Shown: positions 35,411 to 47,875, counted from the stretch's first letter. The stretch: DNA of 64,000 nt from Isoetes taiwanensis (GCA_021234155.1 JAJEKV010000020.1:9196402-9260401), one strand, 5' to 3'. A program made the numbers and translations. Notes: generated by a model from the letters alone, not told the origin.

Positions 35411-35599
35411 GAGCATTGTGAGTGATACGGGTGAGGAACACCAGACTGACCCTCCGCGTGTAATGCGATCGTGAAGCGGGGGTCTGAAAGCGGATTCCGT
35501 CGAGCCCTGGCGGTGATACCAGAGGACGGGTTTTTTACCTCCGGGATCCCCGAAACCAGGGTCAGACTATCCTGAGCCCGCTGGGTAACGCAACAAAGA

Positions 35600-37605
35600 G
35601 CACTGTTACAAGAGGAGATGGGGGATTATCCTCCGCCTTTCATAGCCAATAGCAAAAGCAGAATTTTGTTTTGATTCACAGCAGAAGGATTATGGCCAGG
35701 CCATTTACTAGCACAGAAGGAGCAAATTGTTAAACTACTGTACAAGCATTGCTTTAAACTGAATATTTCGCTAAAGTTGAAGCAGAGGGTTTCTGCTTTA
35801 TTCGAGAATGGTTCTGCATTTTTGAGATCTTATCACTGTGTGCAGTCGTGTTCCTTTGTGTGCATTTCTTCCAGCAAGTTCCAGCTTTCTTGAGCTGGAA
35901 AAATAAGCCTAGAACATACCTAAAGCGCTTTTTTGATGATAGGGAAGATCACAAGGCGGTATTCTCCTCTGCCTTTCATGATTATTGAAATGGAGTTCAA
36001 ATCCAGCTTAGGGATCACCAGTTTTTGGATTTATCCACAAGCAGGTAAATTCTTTCTTCAGATGCATCCGCTGGTCCTTCTGGCATTTTTTTCAGAGGTC
36101 TTCATCTATCCAGAGAAGAATGTTTATTAATCCCTTTCTATTTTTGCAGCTTGAAGAGTTCGGCAAAGGATTTAAGCTACGAAAACAAGTCCAGGTAAAT
36201 TCTGAGGTGCCCGTTTCTTGAGACATCTTTGTTTGAGATGTGTTTCAAAGAAGCGCAAGGAATAGTTAAATCGACCTCAAGAAATAGCAAAATCGACCTT
36301 TTCTTTTCAAGCTGCTCCGCAGAATCCCTGAAAATCCATTGAGCCATGTCCTCTTCTTCCGGCCCCCTTCTTTTCAACGGCCCTTCTTCAAAGGATCTCT
36401 GCATATAACTGACCGAAAAATTTCAGTAGCTATTTGGTTTGGGTTTTGAGTTTGCAGTTAGCTTGATGCTGGGTATTTTGCAGATGCCGGGTACCAGAAC
36501 TCAGGCTTTAGGTTTGGTACTCTGAAGCTAAAGTATATTTTATTTCTCCCTGCATTTTAGCTTCTGCATGCCCTTCTGGGTTCTGATTTTATGAGCAGAA
36601 CCTCCTGGTTCTGATGCCCAACTCGGTCATCACATCTGCATTGGCTCCCACCTTTTCAATATGACTCCAAATAGGGAATAGTCTGTAACGGGAACAGGGA
36701 ACAGGGATTCTGTGTTGGATATTCCGTAACATGAACAAGGAACAACATGCATTACACCAAAACATGCATTTTTACATGCTTTACACCAAGTTAGTTCTTT
36801 TGGAAGTATTTATATTCTTTCATCTGTCTGTCTTCAGGTGCTGCTTCAAGAAGATGGTTCTGCATCCGGGCTATAACACTTGGATTACAGTTGGATTACA
36901 TCAAGTGTTACAGTTGGATTACATCTAAAGTACTTGGTGGCAAGGTGATCTTAATGTTGCAGCCATTCGTAGAAGCAATTGATCATGCATATGAAATTGT
37001 CATTCCATGTATTTTTTTTTACATTTTCTTTCCATGTATATATGGGCATATATGGATTTCGACAGTAGGAAGTAACAGATCAAAATAGCTTGGGCTCCTC
37101 TTTTTCTTGCTTAACTTCATTCAATACTAGGTATGGTAATAATGGACGGATTTGCTTCTGTCATTTGTATTCATGGTGCAAATTAGCAACATTATTTGTA
37201 TATTTGTATACATGGAGATGGATATGGTGGAGCAAACAAGAACACTGTTATGCTACATTATTGGTAATCTGAAGGATGCGTTGGAGATGAAGTGGTCAGT
37301 ACTATAATCATTTCTTTTGTCAAGCTGGTAATGTAGCAACATTTACTATTTCTATCCTTCACGGAGTCTCTGTAGCGCTGTAGAGTTGTATACTATGTAC
37401 CTTAGTGAGATGCCTACCATAGGAGAAGTATGATTTGGAGACCCATAACATGTATTTCCACCAATATGCATTGCAATAACCTTTCAAAATTATCTCCTGA
37501 TATGAAGCTTCAGATTTGCAGCAATCATTCATTTAGTTTTAGATGTTGAATAAATTTATGTTTTCTCTGCTATGTGTTTTGTAATATGTGGGTACTGAAG
37601 GTCTA
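35600..37605. other. Possible leader or intron region, no gene resolved
   Basis: T-rich sequence with several short open stretches. The 36177-36404 minus ORF begins MQRSFEEGPLKRRGPEEEDM, which looks protein-like but isolated. The plus strand near 36830-36910 has a duplicated CAGTTGGATTACATC. The region may hold 5' exons of the coding region at 37.6-38.3 kb, but none was established. Confidence 0.25.
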
Positions 37606-37611
37606 TCCTTG

Positions 37612-38269
37612 AGGAAGATTATTTGTGCATGAGTCACATGCCTATCCTTTACCAACAGAGGATTTCAGCTGGCAGCATTTTGCAAGGGACTTCAATTTTC
37701 TAAAACTGGCACTGTCTTCAACAGATTTCGGTTGACAACAGTTTGCAAGAGACTTTGATTTCCTAAAATCTGACATTGTTTCCAAGGGACAAATAGTTGG
37801 CAAGAATGAGCATGATGTACCTTTAAGGGATCATGGTGGTAGTGTTGTTGATGCACAAGATAGGCTGCTCTGGAAGCTGCATTTAGAGTGCAGAACATGG
37901 TAAACGGGTGGCAAGCCACACGAGACAGATTTGTGTGTCTTTATTAGAGAAATAATTTTTGAAGCAATGAACACTACAAAAGCATTTTCGGACAGTGAAG
38001 ATGGTAGCTCTGGAGGAAATGAGATGTCTCCTTCCAGTAAACATAACATCTCACAAAAGTTTATTGTGCATCTGAAAAGGTAAGTTGTCTCCTTTTGGAA
38101 AATATATTAAAGGCACTTAAAAATGGTGCAAATTTCCTAAATATCTGTATTGTGTAATTAAATTATCCCTTGAATGTTCCCCAGACGTGGTGCATTTTGT
38201 GGGAGGCCAGCAACATTAGAGATTAGGGAAATTACAAGTTTTGAGAACCTTACCTTACAAATCTCTTAG
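37612..38269 (+). pseudogene. Two-exon coding region with internal 21-codon duplication
   Basis: One frame is open from 37612 to 38079 apart from TGA at 37733 and TAA at 37901. It reads HESHAYPLPTEDFSW, then ARDFDFLKSDIVSKGQIVGK, LLWKLHLECRTW and DLCVFIREIIFEAMNTT, ending FIVHLKR across the splice. A donor GTAAGT at 38080 and an acceptor ending CCCCAG at 38184 give a 105-nt intron, and exon two (RGAFCGRPATLEIREITSF...) runs in phase to TAG at 38269. The first part contains two tandem 63-bp units, DFSWQHFARDFNFLKLALSS and its copy. In the copy the Trp codon is TGA. The family is not recognised; no start was fixed, and the upstream sequence may hold further exons. Confidence 0.5.
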
Positions 38270-38279
38270 GAATTGTTCT

Positions 38280-40235
38280 TAGTTGTTTACATATGTACAG
38301 ATTTCACTACATTTGACTGTGATATTGTTTCTCTTCATTAAGGTACGAGATGCATTTTGTTTGTAACTAAAGTGTTCCATTATTCTAGATGTCAAATGTT
38401 CTTACCATTTTGAATCTCTTCAGAATGTGTATATTCTCCCTTTGCACATTTGCAACTCTGGCAATGGGTTGTTTGTTCATTGATGTAGTACTTGGAGTTG
38501 GCATATTGAAATTCAAATCCCCGCTCTGGTTGTTTTCTCAGTTTATCATGTTGGTTGTCTTTAGGGAATGGTCCAAGTAACTCATATCTTAGAATCTTTG
38601 CAAAATCTATGATATTTTTACTGTAAGTTAATTATCTAGCATTAACTAAAACATATCTCTTTGGATTAAAATGCATCTTTGGGAATCTTTATAGCAGGGG
38701 CAATCCCATTTCTTTTCTCTAAAAGCATCCATGGCAAATGTTGTTGGTCGTGCCATCCGGTAGATATATCGAGGAATAAATTACTAATCGCGTATTTCTT
38801 ATTAGCGAGGAGGAATGCCTTTAAGCTAAACTTTCGATATTAATCCCAAAACTTTCGTGGTTTAGCTAAACTCTACATATCACCTTCCAATAATTAACTT
38901 TGGAGGAGAAGCACTTGCCCGACACCCATGTCAAATGTGCAAACCATTATTTTTCTTCGAGTGTGCTTAAGACCATTCTTAGGACAAACGATGTTCAATT
39001 CAAAATGTTCTAATGAAACGGGTTTGAGATGAAAAGGATGATACACGAATATATATCTCATGGAATAATTTAAGGGCTAAACTTGGCTATTTGGCGATTT
39101 TTAGCACATTTTTTTCAAAGAATTGGCTAAAGTGAAGTAAGAAAAATGTAGAAAAAATTAATATATTTGAAACCGCTTTTGGGGACTGCACCAATCCTAG
39201 AGCTCTTTGGCCAAATCTTTGGAAAGTAAAATAGTCAAATTTTGTATTGTCTAGCTAAACCACCGAAACTTTTAGAATGAATTTGGACTGGATTTAGCTA
39301 ACATCAGTCTCTAGTTTATAAGAAATATATGATTAGTAGATAAGTGGAAACAATTGGTAAAAGAGTATAGTAGTTTGGCTTAATATTTTCATTGGCCACA
39401 CGGAGAATTTTTGGGATGATATTTGGGTTAGTTTAGCTAGCCTTCTAGAAAGTATGAGGAAGGATTAGGCCTTTGTTAACATACGATCATTTCAGAGCAT
39501 CTTACAGGCATCGGATAACCACGTTGATTTACTTAGCTTATTGAGCCTATGCTATAGAATCCAAACAAACACCTTATACTGGGGTTAAAAAATTACTTTC
39601 GAGTAAGCCCCTTTGTTTGTAATACGCTTCACTTTTTCCAAATTGCTTGAGGTGAAATGTTTGGTTGGCGGAAAAATACCGATTAAAAAAAAACATAGTT
39701 TAATGTAAAATCAGTATGGCTGTATCTTTATATATTAAATCCGAGTGCATATGTTATATGGTGATGAAATTATCGGTAGAGATTAAAAATATTTTTGAAC
39801 CACATATATTACGTCTAATCTTGGAGCTCAATAAAAAGCCTCTCATTATAAAACTTATTATGGAAACTCTCATTTGGTCAAATTTATAGGACATCAAGCA
39901 TGTTGATGTGTTTTGCTTGCTTCTAAGTGTCTTGAGACATCGGTTGTGGCACCATAACAACATCCGACATCACACATGGTTTATCGGAAGAGTAACACAT
40001 CTCACGTTAAACAAAGGTACCAGAAATGCCTGAACTCCCACATTACCATATGGCATTGCTCGGAGACAAGCTTACTATGCTGCGTTAACATTAGGCACTT
40101 AACAGCGCCCGGTGAGGTGTCTTCTAAGTTATTTTAAAGTATCTTCTTGAAGCGTTTTCTTCCAATTGAAATTTTTTCAATTTATTATTATTTTCATTTT
40201 GTTACTTCCCCATTTTATGACCATCTTGATATTAA
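38280..40235. other. AT-rich spacer with repeated GGCTAAA/AGCTAAAC words
   Basis: From 38820 to 39440 the words AGCTAAAC, GGCTAAA or their complements recur every 50-150 bp. The right edge near 39555-39575 reads ATCCAAACAAACACC, a form common at ends of plant hAT- or PIF-type elements, but no matching inverted end was found. No coding capacity is seen. Confidence 0.3.
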
Positions 40236-41592
40236 GATGTGTTGTTGTGAAGTTGCACATATGGGCGTTAAAGAATAAGTAAAAAAATGTATAAGACCAT
40301 TAGCCATTGTAACACCATTTTAATTACTCTATTAGATTTTTTCATTGGTGCTCGAGCCAGTTGCACAATGTCTACTAGATTTGGTGCTAACCTCTTAAAT
40401 TCTATAAAGTATTCAAAGGGGTGAAGGAGGCTTTCCAAGATTTAGGAAGCAAAGGCATCGAGAAAGTGCTAGAATTTGAAAAATTATGGTATTATCTTGT
40501 TAGCACAATGCCATAAAATTGCTCTGTTATCTCGATAAGTCACGGGGAACTCTAATGCAAAGGGAGTAGCTCAGCCACAATTTGAAGAATCCACGATGGA
40601 GTGGAGTCGCGAGGTAGTGCTATAAGAAACATTCTTGACACAACAACAATTTGTCTGAGATGAAACCATGAAAAAGAATGGAAGCTCGAGGCAATCATTT
40701 TGCTCCAAGTTAGGTACAGCTATAAAGCTGAAACTTAGAGGTATGACTCCAAAGAAGTATGAACATACATGATTATGAAAATTATGAAGCCAAATCTCAT
40801 CCGCAGTTGATGTCTTTGGAAAAACAATTAAGGAAGTTAAAGTTACATGAACAAGACAACATTCTTACGGCTTCTTTGAGAGTTTGACTCCATTATTGAT
40901 TTGGAGGGGCCGGGAGTTGTTGATGCTTAATAGGAATGCTCGATTACTAGCAGCTATCTAAAGCGGAGTTTCACACAATGCTCACCTTACCCGCGCTTCT
41001 AAGGAATGTAGCTAAATCAAAAGAAGCATGCTATCAAAATGGTAAAATTTGAATTGGAACAAGGAAAACTAGATGATGATAATGATGACAATGTTGAAAT
41101 CTTGTTCTTTGGCAAGCATAAATTGAGAAGAACAATGTAATTTCAATAGAGGTAAGAAAATGGGACCTGCTACATTTGTAGCTGACTATGGACATCTCAA
41201 GTAGTTGTCCAAAAGCGAGAATAAAAGATATTATCTGCTATAATTGTGAAGGAAGGACTTTTCTTCAAAGCTGCCAAGTCACAAGGGACAACTTGCAAAA
41301 GGGAAGGAGAAAAGGGACAATAATCAAAGGGAATATAAAAACAGGAAAAGGGGTCTTGTGAGAGGCAATCAACACTAAATATTACACGAGACCCTATCTT
41401 GAAGAAAGAAAGGAAAAGAAGGTGAGAACACTGTGGTAGAAGTATGTTCGAAGTACTTTCTTTAAATAAAGTTAAGAATGACCATAATTTGATGATAATA
41501 GATTGAGAGTTGAAAGAGACAGATAGAAGCATCTTCAGCATTCTTAAATGCAAAGGAAAAAAGTGGAGCATGTACAATTTGGTAGGTAGAAG

Positions 41593-41914
41593 ATGTTGAA
41601 ATGCTATAAGCTGTTTGATCTAGAAGGAAAAGCAGTTGCTCTAAAAGATGTATTGTATGTTCGGTGGATTAGAAATTTAATGTCGGTATGCCAACTTGTA
41701 GACCTGGGTTACAGAGTTCTGTTGTTTGAGCAGTTACATTATAAGGTTTTCTACAATAATAAACTCATGTTTCTTGGAAAAGAGTTAGAAACCTATATGG
41801 ACTTGATAAGAAGCACTTTATACCATTACTCCGATCATGTAAGTTGTCAACTATTAAGACATGACATGAAAAGGTACATTGCCATGTTAATACTAAAGCT
41901 GTTGGTTGCTAGTT
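41593..41914 (+). pseudogene. Copia protease/pre-integrase segment
   Basis: This 107-codon stretch reads KAVALKDVLYVRWIRNLMSV and CQLVDLGYRVLLF, matching the L.DVLYVP....NL.SV..L...G pattern that links the aspartic protease to the pre-integrase domain in copia polyproteins. The protease active site (DSGAS) upstream has not survived in a readable frame. Confidence 0.65.
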
Positions 41915-42039
41915 GAAGGGTTTGATCCACAGTGAAAAGACATAACACGCAAAGGTATTATGCGGGGTACATTCTTGGAAACCGCAATGATTTGCCATTG
42001 AGGAAATCATATAAAAGGGCTAAAAGGTAATTCTTGATT

Positions 42040-42840
42040 TGGTTCCACAGCATTTTGTGTGGACCCTTGAATATAACTAGATGCAATGCTGAAAGACATT
42101 TCATGACAACTTTGGTAGATGACTTTGAAATTAGAAAAACCAAGGTGTCTTGTTTGAAGACTAAAGATCTTGCATTGAGACTTTCCAGAGTATATTAATG
42201 AGGTTGGCCGGAAGCAGGGAGAAGGGTCAAATGCCTATCTTAAGCGAGAGAAAGAGAGTTCCTCACAAGTGAGTTTAAGCAATAATGCAAGAAAGGGAAT
42301 CAAAGGCAACTCACGTACAGATATTTCCTCAACAAAGCGGAGTTCTTTGAAAGGAAAAAGCCGAACTATCTTAAATCACGGTAAGGAGCATGTAAAATTC
42401 TGGGAACTACGAAACTTCCTTTGGGAAGAAGCGATAAAACCTTGTGCTTGTGCAAAATATTTTGCCATCTATAAGCACTCAAGGTGCTATTCCTGAAATT
42501 CTATGAAAGTGCAAGGACCCACGAATATATAAATTATGGGCATATGGATGCACGACGTTTCTTTGCTCCCACATGAGCTAAGGAAAAACATGATGACCAG
42601 ATCACTTTATTACTTACATGGTTGGATATAATGAGAACGATCAAAGAGCATCACAGTTGTATGATCCTAGCAAAGAATTGTCATAAGCGAGAGAGATGTC
42701 ATTTTTGACAAAATCAGACTTCTGAGAGTTTTGCCCAATAATGGCACAACCAATAAGCGGTTGAAACCAAGCGAGGTTGAGATGAGAATGATGATTCAAG
42801 TAAAATTACTAATAAGTTTGATGTATGCAATGATCACAGG
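42040..42840 (+). pseudogene. Copia integrase remnant
   Basis: Fragments in changing frames read CGPLNITRCNAERHFMTTLV and DDFEIRKTKVSCLKTKD, the HSDxCGPL...YF.TF.DD.SR core around the first two catalytic Asp positions. Later pieces (FCEE-like, then YAHV-like and GYNENDQRASQLYDPSKEL) match the region after the third catalytic residue, up to the SRDVxFDE motif (ERDVIFDKIRLL). Continuity is lost in at least five places. Confidence 0.6.
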
Positions 42841-43029
42841 GCGATGGAAGACTCAAGAGCTACATCATCATATGATAATGGAGACACTGGCCCGGCACAA
42901 GAAGTGAGATGTAAAATAATTAAGTCAATCCCACAAAAACAAGAACAAGACAAACAAATATGTACGGAAATTATGAAGGAATGTGGCCAAATGAGGCTCA
43001 AATTTGAGATAAAGCATTACATCTGAAGA

Positions 43030-44640
43030 GAGCTTTCCGGTCTAATATAGTGTAGGCTGCCAAATCAGGCCTACATCTAGCTAAATCTAAACTACACTTA
43101 TGTTAACTAATCATGCCAAGTGTCATCACATGCCATGACACTAGCATGTGCACAATGTTAACCACTAGGTGGTGCTGCCTCCCTAAAGTTTTTAGCACAA
43201 AAATGCGGTTTTAAAACAAGTCAGGCTGTTGTATGGTGCCAAAAATTTAGGGGCCAGAAATGATAGTAATGAAGTAGTAAGTTTGGTTTTGTGCGAGAAG
43301 ATCTTCGTAGAAGGCGGTGAGTGACAAATAGGATCGAGATAATAGAGTGCAAGAACATGGATCCTTAAAGGAACTTGGGCCAAAAACATAAAGACCATCC
43401 TTATATGGGTAAGTCCATTTAACAAATATTGCCCAAAGTGCACATAAAACTATTAAAGAGTCTTCAAAATATAAGCACCATAAAGGTGTCTCCGAAGTGA
43501 TCAGCCGGTGCCTAATAAAATGGATGCAAGCGTGGTGCGTGGTGATGGGAACAAAGGCGTGTACGCTGATTGTGAAACATAAAGGGGAGGCATGACCATC
43601 TCGTGATGGTACGCTATTAGAATAATAGAAGCCGAGATTCAAAAGGTTAAATGGCGTGGAAAGAGTGCGGCGTGATGAAAGCGTGGTCATCGGTAGGCGA
43701 CCTATATGGGGATAAGTGTGGTTGTAAGGCCGCAGTAATTTATGGCGTGACCCGAGCAGTTGACACCATCTGGTGACTCGTTATGACTGTACTGGTAATT
43801 AAGCGAGGCGTGAAACCAAAATAAAAGCGAGAAATTCGGCCGGCTCATGGCCCGGTACTGCACATTCAAATTAAAAAGAACCGAAAAACAAATAAGTCTT
43901 GAATCTTGAATCTAACTTCAAAGACAAATAGAAAAATCAGGAAGGATGACCACGAGAACATGGGTGGCTTGGCGGTTTCTTTCTTGAGAGGCCCGATCTT
44001 CAAATAAAGCCCTCTCGAGGTTGGTACCAGAGTGGCAACATGGGAGCAGGCATAGCAATTATGATAAAGTACCGATTGATTCATTGGCAAAGATCGCGTG
44101 GCGCAAGTCGCGGCATGATGTGGTGGCTACGCACTGAAAATGTGCGTAAAAGGATTTTGGGGATAGGATTCATCTGGCTATCGTTTTATCACGGAATCAT
44201 TATGAATTGAATAATCGGCACAAATTTGCGATATAAAGCAAAATGCGGCAGTTCCGGCGTCAGAAAATTACAGCGTCGCGGCGGCAAAAGAGCAGCGTCA
44301 CAGCGAAAAATCTTCAGCGTCGCGAAAATCCCCAGTTCGCGTGCATGAAATAATTTTGCGTGCAGCGAAAAGCGGCGCCAACGCTAACGTCTGTGAATTT
44401 TTAAATGCTGGCGTTGAAGGTGCGGCGTGCGAAATAATTTGAGCCGATCGCGAAGCAAAATCTTCAGCGTCTGGCGAAATGTTTACCGGCGTCGCAGCGG
44501 TTTGTTAACAGCGTGCCTTGAAAATTTTCTAAACTGTTTGCCCGATTTACTAAGCAAAAAAAATATTTGCGCCAACTTTGTTATGCCTGTTTTGTGCTTG
44601 CTGTTAATGGTATATATAAGAAAAAGCGTATTAGCCCTAG
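43030..44640. other. Spacer with CG-rich degenerate repeat
   Basis: A hairpin AGTGTCAT/ATGACACT lies at about 43119-43141. A copia-like primer-site resemblance (TGGTACCAGAGTGGC) is seen at about 44021. From 44230 to 44540 the words CAGCGTC, GCGAAAA and ATCTTCAGCGTC recur, with two larger similar halves about 150 bp apart. No gene is supported; the 147-codon minus ORF at 43247-43690 resembles nothing known. Confidence 0.3.
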
Positions 44641-44655
44641 AATTCACCTCGAGCG

Positions 44656-45219
44656 TTGACGCCCGGGGTTGATCAAGAAATACTCAGCAGGAAGCGGTTT
44701 GCCTTTGAGGTGTCGTTTTACCGAGTCCTGACTGACGTTGAATCTTTGGAGCGTGAGTTTACTCCGTCAGTGGTTTCCGACAGGTTGGCATCTTCCATAG
44801 AATATCCTATAGGGTCCGTCAACCCCCTTGATTTCTCGCGCCTGGAGCGTCGGCATATGCATTGTGAGCTTGCTCCTTTGCATATATCGTCTTCCTTTAG
44901 TTCGTGTAATCAAAAGAGTCAGTTAAGAACATTATCGGCCGGGTCCAGAACGTGGTGGCCTCTTGGTCGTACATCTACCTCACGGAGATGCGGGCAGCGT
45001 CATGCATCTACCTCTAGAGGTCGCGAGGGCTGCGTTAAATACTCGATAAGCGAGCCCTTACGAGGGACCGCAACTTTCGTGCACATAGTCGCTGATGCGG
45101 AGTTCTTGGTCGGAAAAGAGGCCCGAGGAGATAGGGAGTTTGTGAAGAAGTTTAAACAGGCGGTGGGAATGTGTGTTTGTGGATACACATGCGGTGAAAT
45201 GGTTACGCAACAAAATTGA
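44656..45219 (+). other. Open frame upstream of hAT remnant, unrecognised
   Basis: A 187-codon open stretch (TTG start; the first ATG comes later) encodes a Ser/Arg-rich protein with a few helical runs (REFVKKFKQAVGMCVCGYTC near the end). It could be the N-terminal, BED-finger-containing part of the hAT transposase that follows, since a Cys pair lies near its end, but no complete C-C-H-C finger is visible. It may equally be random. Confidence 0.2.
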
Positions 45220-45239
45220 GCTCACATCTTACATTGAGC

Positions 45240-47215
45240 GAGGCGATGATTAATGTAACTATGCGCATCTGGCGGCTTGCGAAAGGATGCCATCGAGATT
45301 ATCTGGATGGGATCGCCATGAAGAATAATATGAGAAAAAGGCGATTCACAGATACTCAAGGGGCGAGCTGACGAGGCGAGGAATAACTACCACCACTTGT
45401 TGGGACAGCATACGATCGAGGAGGCGGATAGGAGTCAATAAAATTATAGCGGAGAAGAATAATGCAAGAGACAATTGAAATAGTGGAAGAGCCAGGGCCA
45501 GAAACCAGCGAGAGGGGTTGATCATTGCTTAACATGGAGCAATTAGAGAACCTGGCCGAAGGTTGTAGAGGCATTTTATATCTTTGCTGTCTCATATTAC
45601 GGGCATAAAAGCAATGAAAGAAGCCTTCAAAGTTGCCAAAGCGGGGCCAGAGCTTTAGGCGCCTTCATACAAAGCATGCCAACAATAAGATGGTTGATGA
45701 AATACATGGAAAAATGGTTGAGGGTGGAGATGAAGTTATTAATGGAGTGTGGTGACCTTGGCAAGCTTCATTAGTGTGGCGATGGTTGGAGCAATGTAAA
45801 ACAAGGACCATCTTAGTAGAATTTCGCGTGATGCGTTATCCGAGGTGAAGTATTTTTTGAAAACCGTAGAAACCAAAATACGACCAAGTGACGAGATTGG
45901 ATTTTCCCGAGGAAAACAAAAGGTCGTGATAGAAGTTTTGGACGAGAGATATTTCAAGTTGTAATGGATCATAGCGTCTAATTGCAAGCTAAGCGAGGTC
46001 AATTCTTTGGAGGCGAATTTCCGAGTTTGCGTACTACTAGTTGCCAGTACCATTACTGAGAACCTGTGAAGGTAGTTCTCCACGACACCGTGGTTCAAAG
46101 ATCCCGATGCGAGAGCTAGCGTCGGCTTGTAAATTCATCACAAAAACTGACAATTTATGCCATTTACAAGTCATTGCGTCGAGAGGAAAAGAGCCTAGCA
46201 CTCATGAATCACGGGCAAAATTTCGGTTTGGTTCCAATTATATCTGTCTTGAAAGAGTGCTGAAGTGTCATTGATTGGATTATCTCAACCTTTAATCATA
46301 CGAGTTTTTTGATTGGGAAAAGAAGGCGAGAAAGGGAAAAATGCCATTAAACGCGGCAATGAAATTGCACCGAGAAATGCTTGGGGCGGGAGACATTTTG
46401 GAAAGGTGTAAAATGTTGTGAGGTGCATTTTAGCATTTGTCATGCCATCAAAGCCTTGATTCGAAGGCAAGCCTGCAGGAAAGGTCTGGGGTGTTGGCAC
46501 TCCATTCAATCCTTCCTAGAAGCGTGATGGTCCCAATCTTCATTTGACAATGCTAAAGCGGCCTACTTCAGAACTTCAATGAATGATGGAAGAAGTCATG
46601 CAGTGATCTTCATAAAGCAGCGCATGCCTTAGACCCACACAACCCGCGATATGGACCAGCATACGGATAAAGAAGTGATGGGCTCGTTGAAGAAAGGTTA
46701 CCAAAATGTTCTATCAACAGCTGGACTACAAGCTTTTCATTGCGGTTAAGCTGAATACGGAACACGAGTGGAAGGTAAAGGCGGATGAAGAGCTGCAGCT
46801 TACTGCTTGAAGTCATAAAGAAGGAACCAAATGCGGAGATCATATGCATGGTAGCGAAGCCCATGGGCAGGGTCGATATTACACTACTTGGTATTTGTAT
46901 CTCTCTTTGGTATCTTCCAATAGTGCAAATTAAAGGAGGTGGAGTGCCTATAATTACATACACAATGTCACCCTGATAACTTGCTACATAAAGGCGGACA
47001 AACTGTATACAACCTCAAACTGGCGGCTATTGAATGCGTAGCGATTGGTACATCCATATTGATAAAGCTCTGGTTCCTTTCATGGATCTGAGATTCGAAG
47101 TGGAAGAGAGACTGACTTGAAACTGATGAGACCCGAGATGCTTGCAATAAATGCAAGCCATGTTGATGAAGACGATTCAGCATTACCCGCCGTTGATGGC
47201 GAAGATGATATAGAC
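45240..47215 (+). pseudogene. hAT-superfamily transposase remnant
   Basis: Reading across frames: KEAFKVAKAGPEL and PSYKAC (about 45620-45675), VDEIHGKMVEGGDEVINGVW, then CGDGWSNVKQGP (45775-45810), the DGW box around the first catalytic Asp of the DUF659 region. Then FQVVMDH (about 45950), the N-C-K-L stretch and a WCQYHY-like block, ACKFITKTDNLCHL (about 46120) and ARFGSNYICLERVLK (46216-46263), the R-F-x-S/T-x-x-x-x-L signature before the hAT C-terminal domain. HALDPHNPRY (46622) and a weakly readable dimerisation region follow. The order is that of plant hAT elements. At least eight breaks make it inactive. No 8-bp target duplication or inverted ends were found. Confidence 0.75.
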
Positions 47216-47639
47216 CAAAGCCATATTCTCGGTGGATCAGCCCGGCGGGCGGAATCTTGAGGCCCTACGTCTGAGAAAACCCGAGGTTAGTGTCGGTTAC
47301 GATGGCGTGGCCCGGCTACGTGATCAGCGGGCTCTGCTGCGCTTACCTTGACAAAGCGGGAAGCGGGCTAAGAAGGAAAAGAAACCGTCTCGAGGGCCGT
47401 TTCACTAAAGAAAGGGTCATCGGAGGAGGTTGAACCTAGGTTCCCGGCAAGAAGAGGATGGGCGCAAATGATGGCCCGATGAAGAAGAGGCTGCCCTAGA
47501 AAAATGATGTGATAGTATCTTCGATGCGGTATGGTGGTCGCGAGGATTTTCATACTATTGTAACCATGCTTTTCATTAATAAAAAGAAGTTTTTGAGTTA
47601 TATTTTTTGTCCCACAAATCTTTTACGTTAATGTATGAT

Positions 47640-47678
47640 AGTTCTTTCTATGTTTCTTTCTATGTTTCTTTCAGCGTA
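47640..47678 (+). repeat. Short tandem repeat TTTCTATG
   Basis: TTCTTTCTATGT occurs three times in succession (period 12) before TTTCAGCGTAACG. The encoded minus-strand peptide has the run NIERNIER, an accident of the repeat. Confidence 0.7.
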
Positions 47679-47875
47679 ACGCAGTGCCTGAAAACCATGG
47701 ATCCAGGGCAGTCTCACCGACCTCCGTTGTTGCTTGCCTCTTACGCGTCGCCGGGAAATCTTCGTGAGAGTAATCGCATCGCGAAGGGCCAAACAGCCTC
47801 GGACCACAGCGGACGAATCGATCCATCGAAGGTTCACAAAATACCGGTACAAGTCGGGGAATAACCCACGGTATG

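Larger units (their letters stand above)
40241..43026 (+). mobile_element. Ty1/copia retrotransposon remnant (gag to integrase)
   Basis: TTGGTGCTCGAGCCAG at 40344 resembles the initiator-tRNA-Met primer site of copia elements (TTGGTATCAGAGCCAG) directly after a CA-ending stretch, so a 5' LTR end probably lies at about 40343. Gag follows (LEKQLRKLKLHEQDN..., MVKFELEQGKLDDDNDDNVE) with a degenerate zinc knuckle (CYNCEG...C, about 41235). The GAG-pre-integrase region is the clearest part, and integrase pieces run to 43026. Reverse transcriptase, RNase H and a 3' LTR are not found. Many frameshifts make it inert. Confidence 0.75.

Noticed and set aside
38690-39600. Possible miniature transposon bounded by an AACAAACACC-type end
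   Set aside because: Only the right end has the motif. No complementary left end or target duplication could be found by eye.
43247-43690. 147-codon minus-strand ORF
   Set aside because: Leu/Phe/Ser-rich with no family resemblance, overlaps other minus ORFs, and has no start context or splice evidence.
44015-44040. TGGTACCAGAGTGGC as a second copia primer site
   Set aside because: It has no CA-ending LTR edge upstream and no gag downstream, so it is kept only as a note in the spacer entry.
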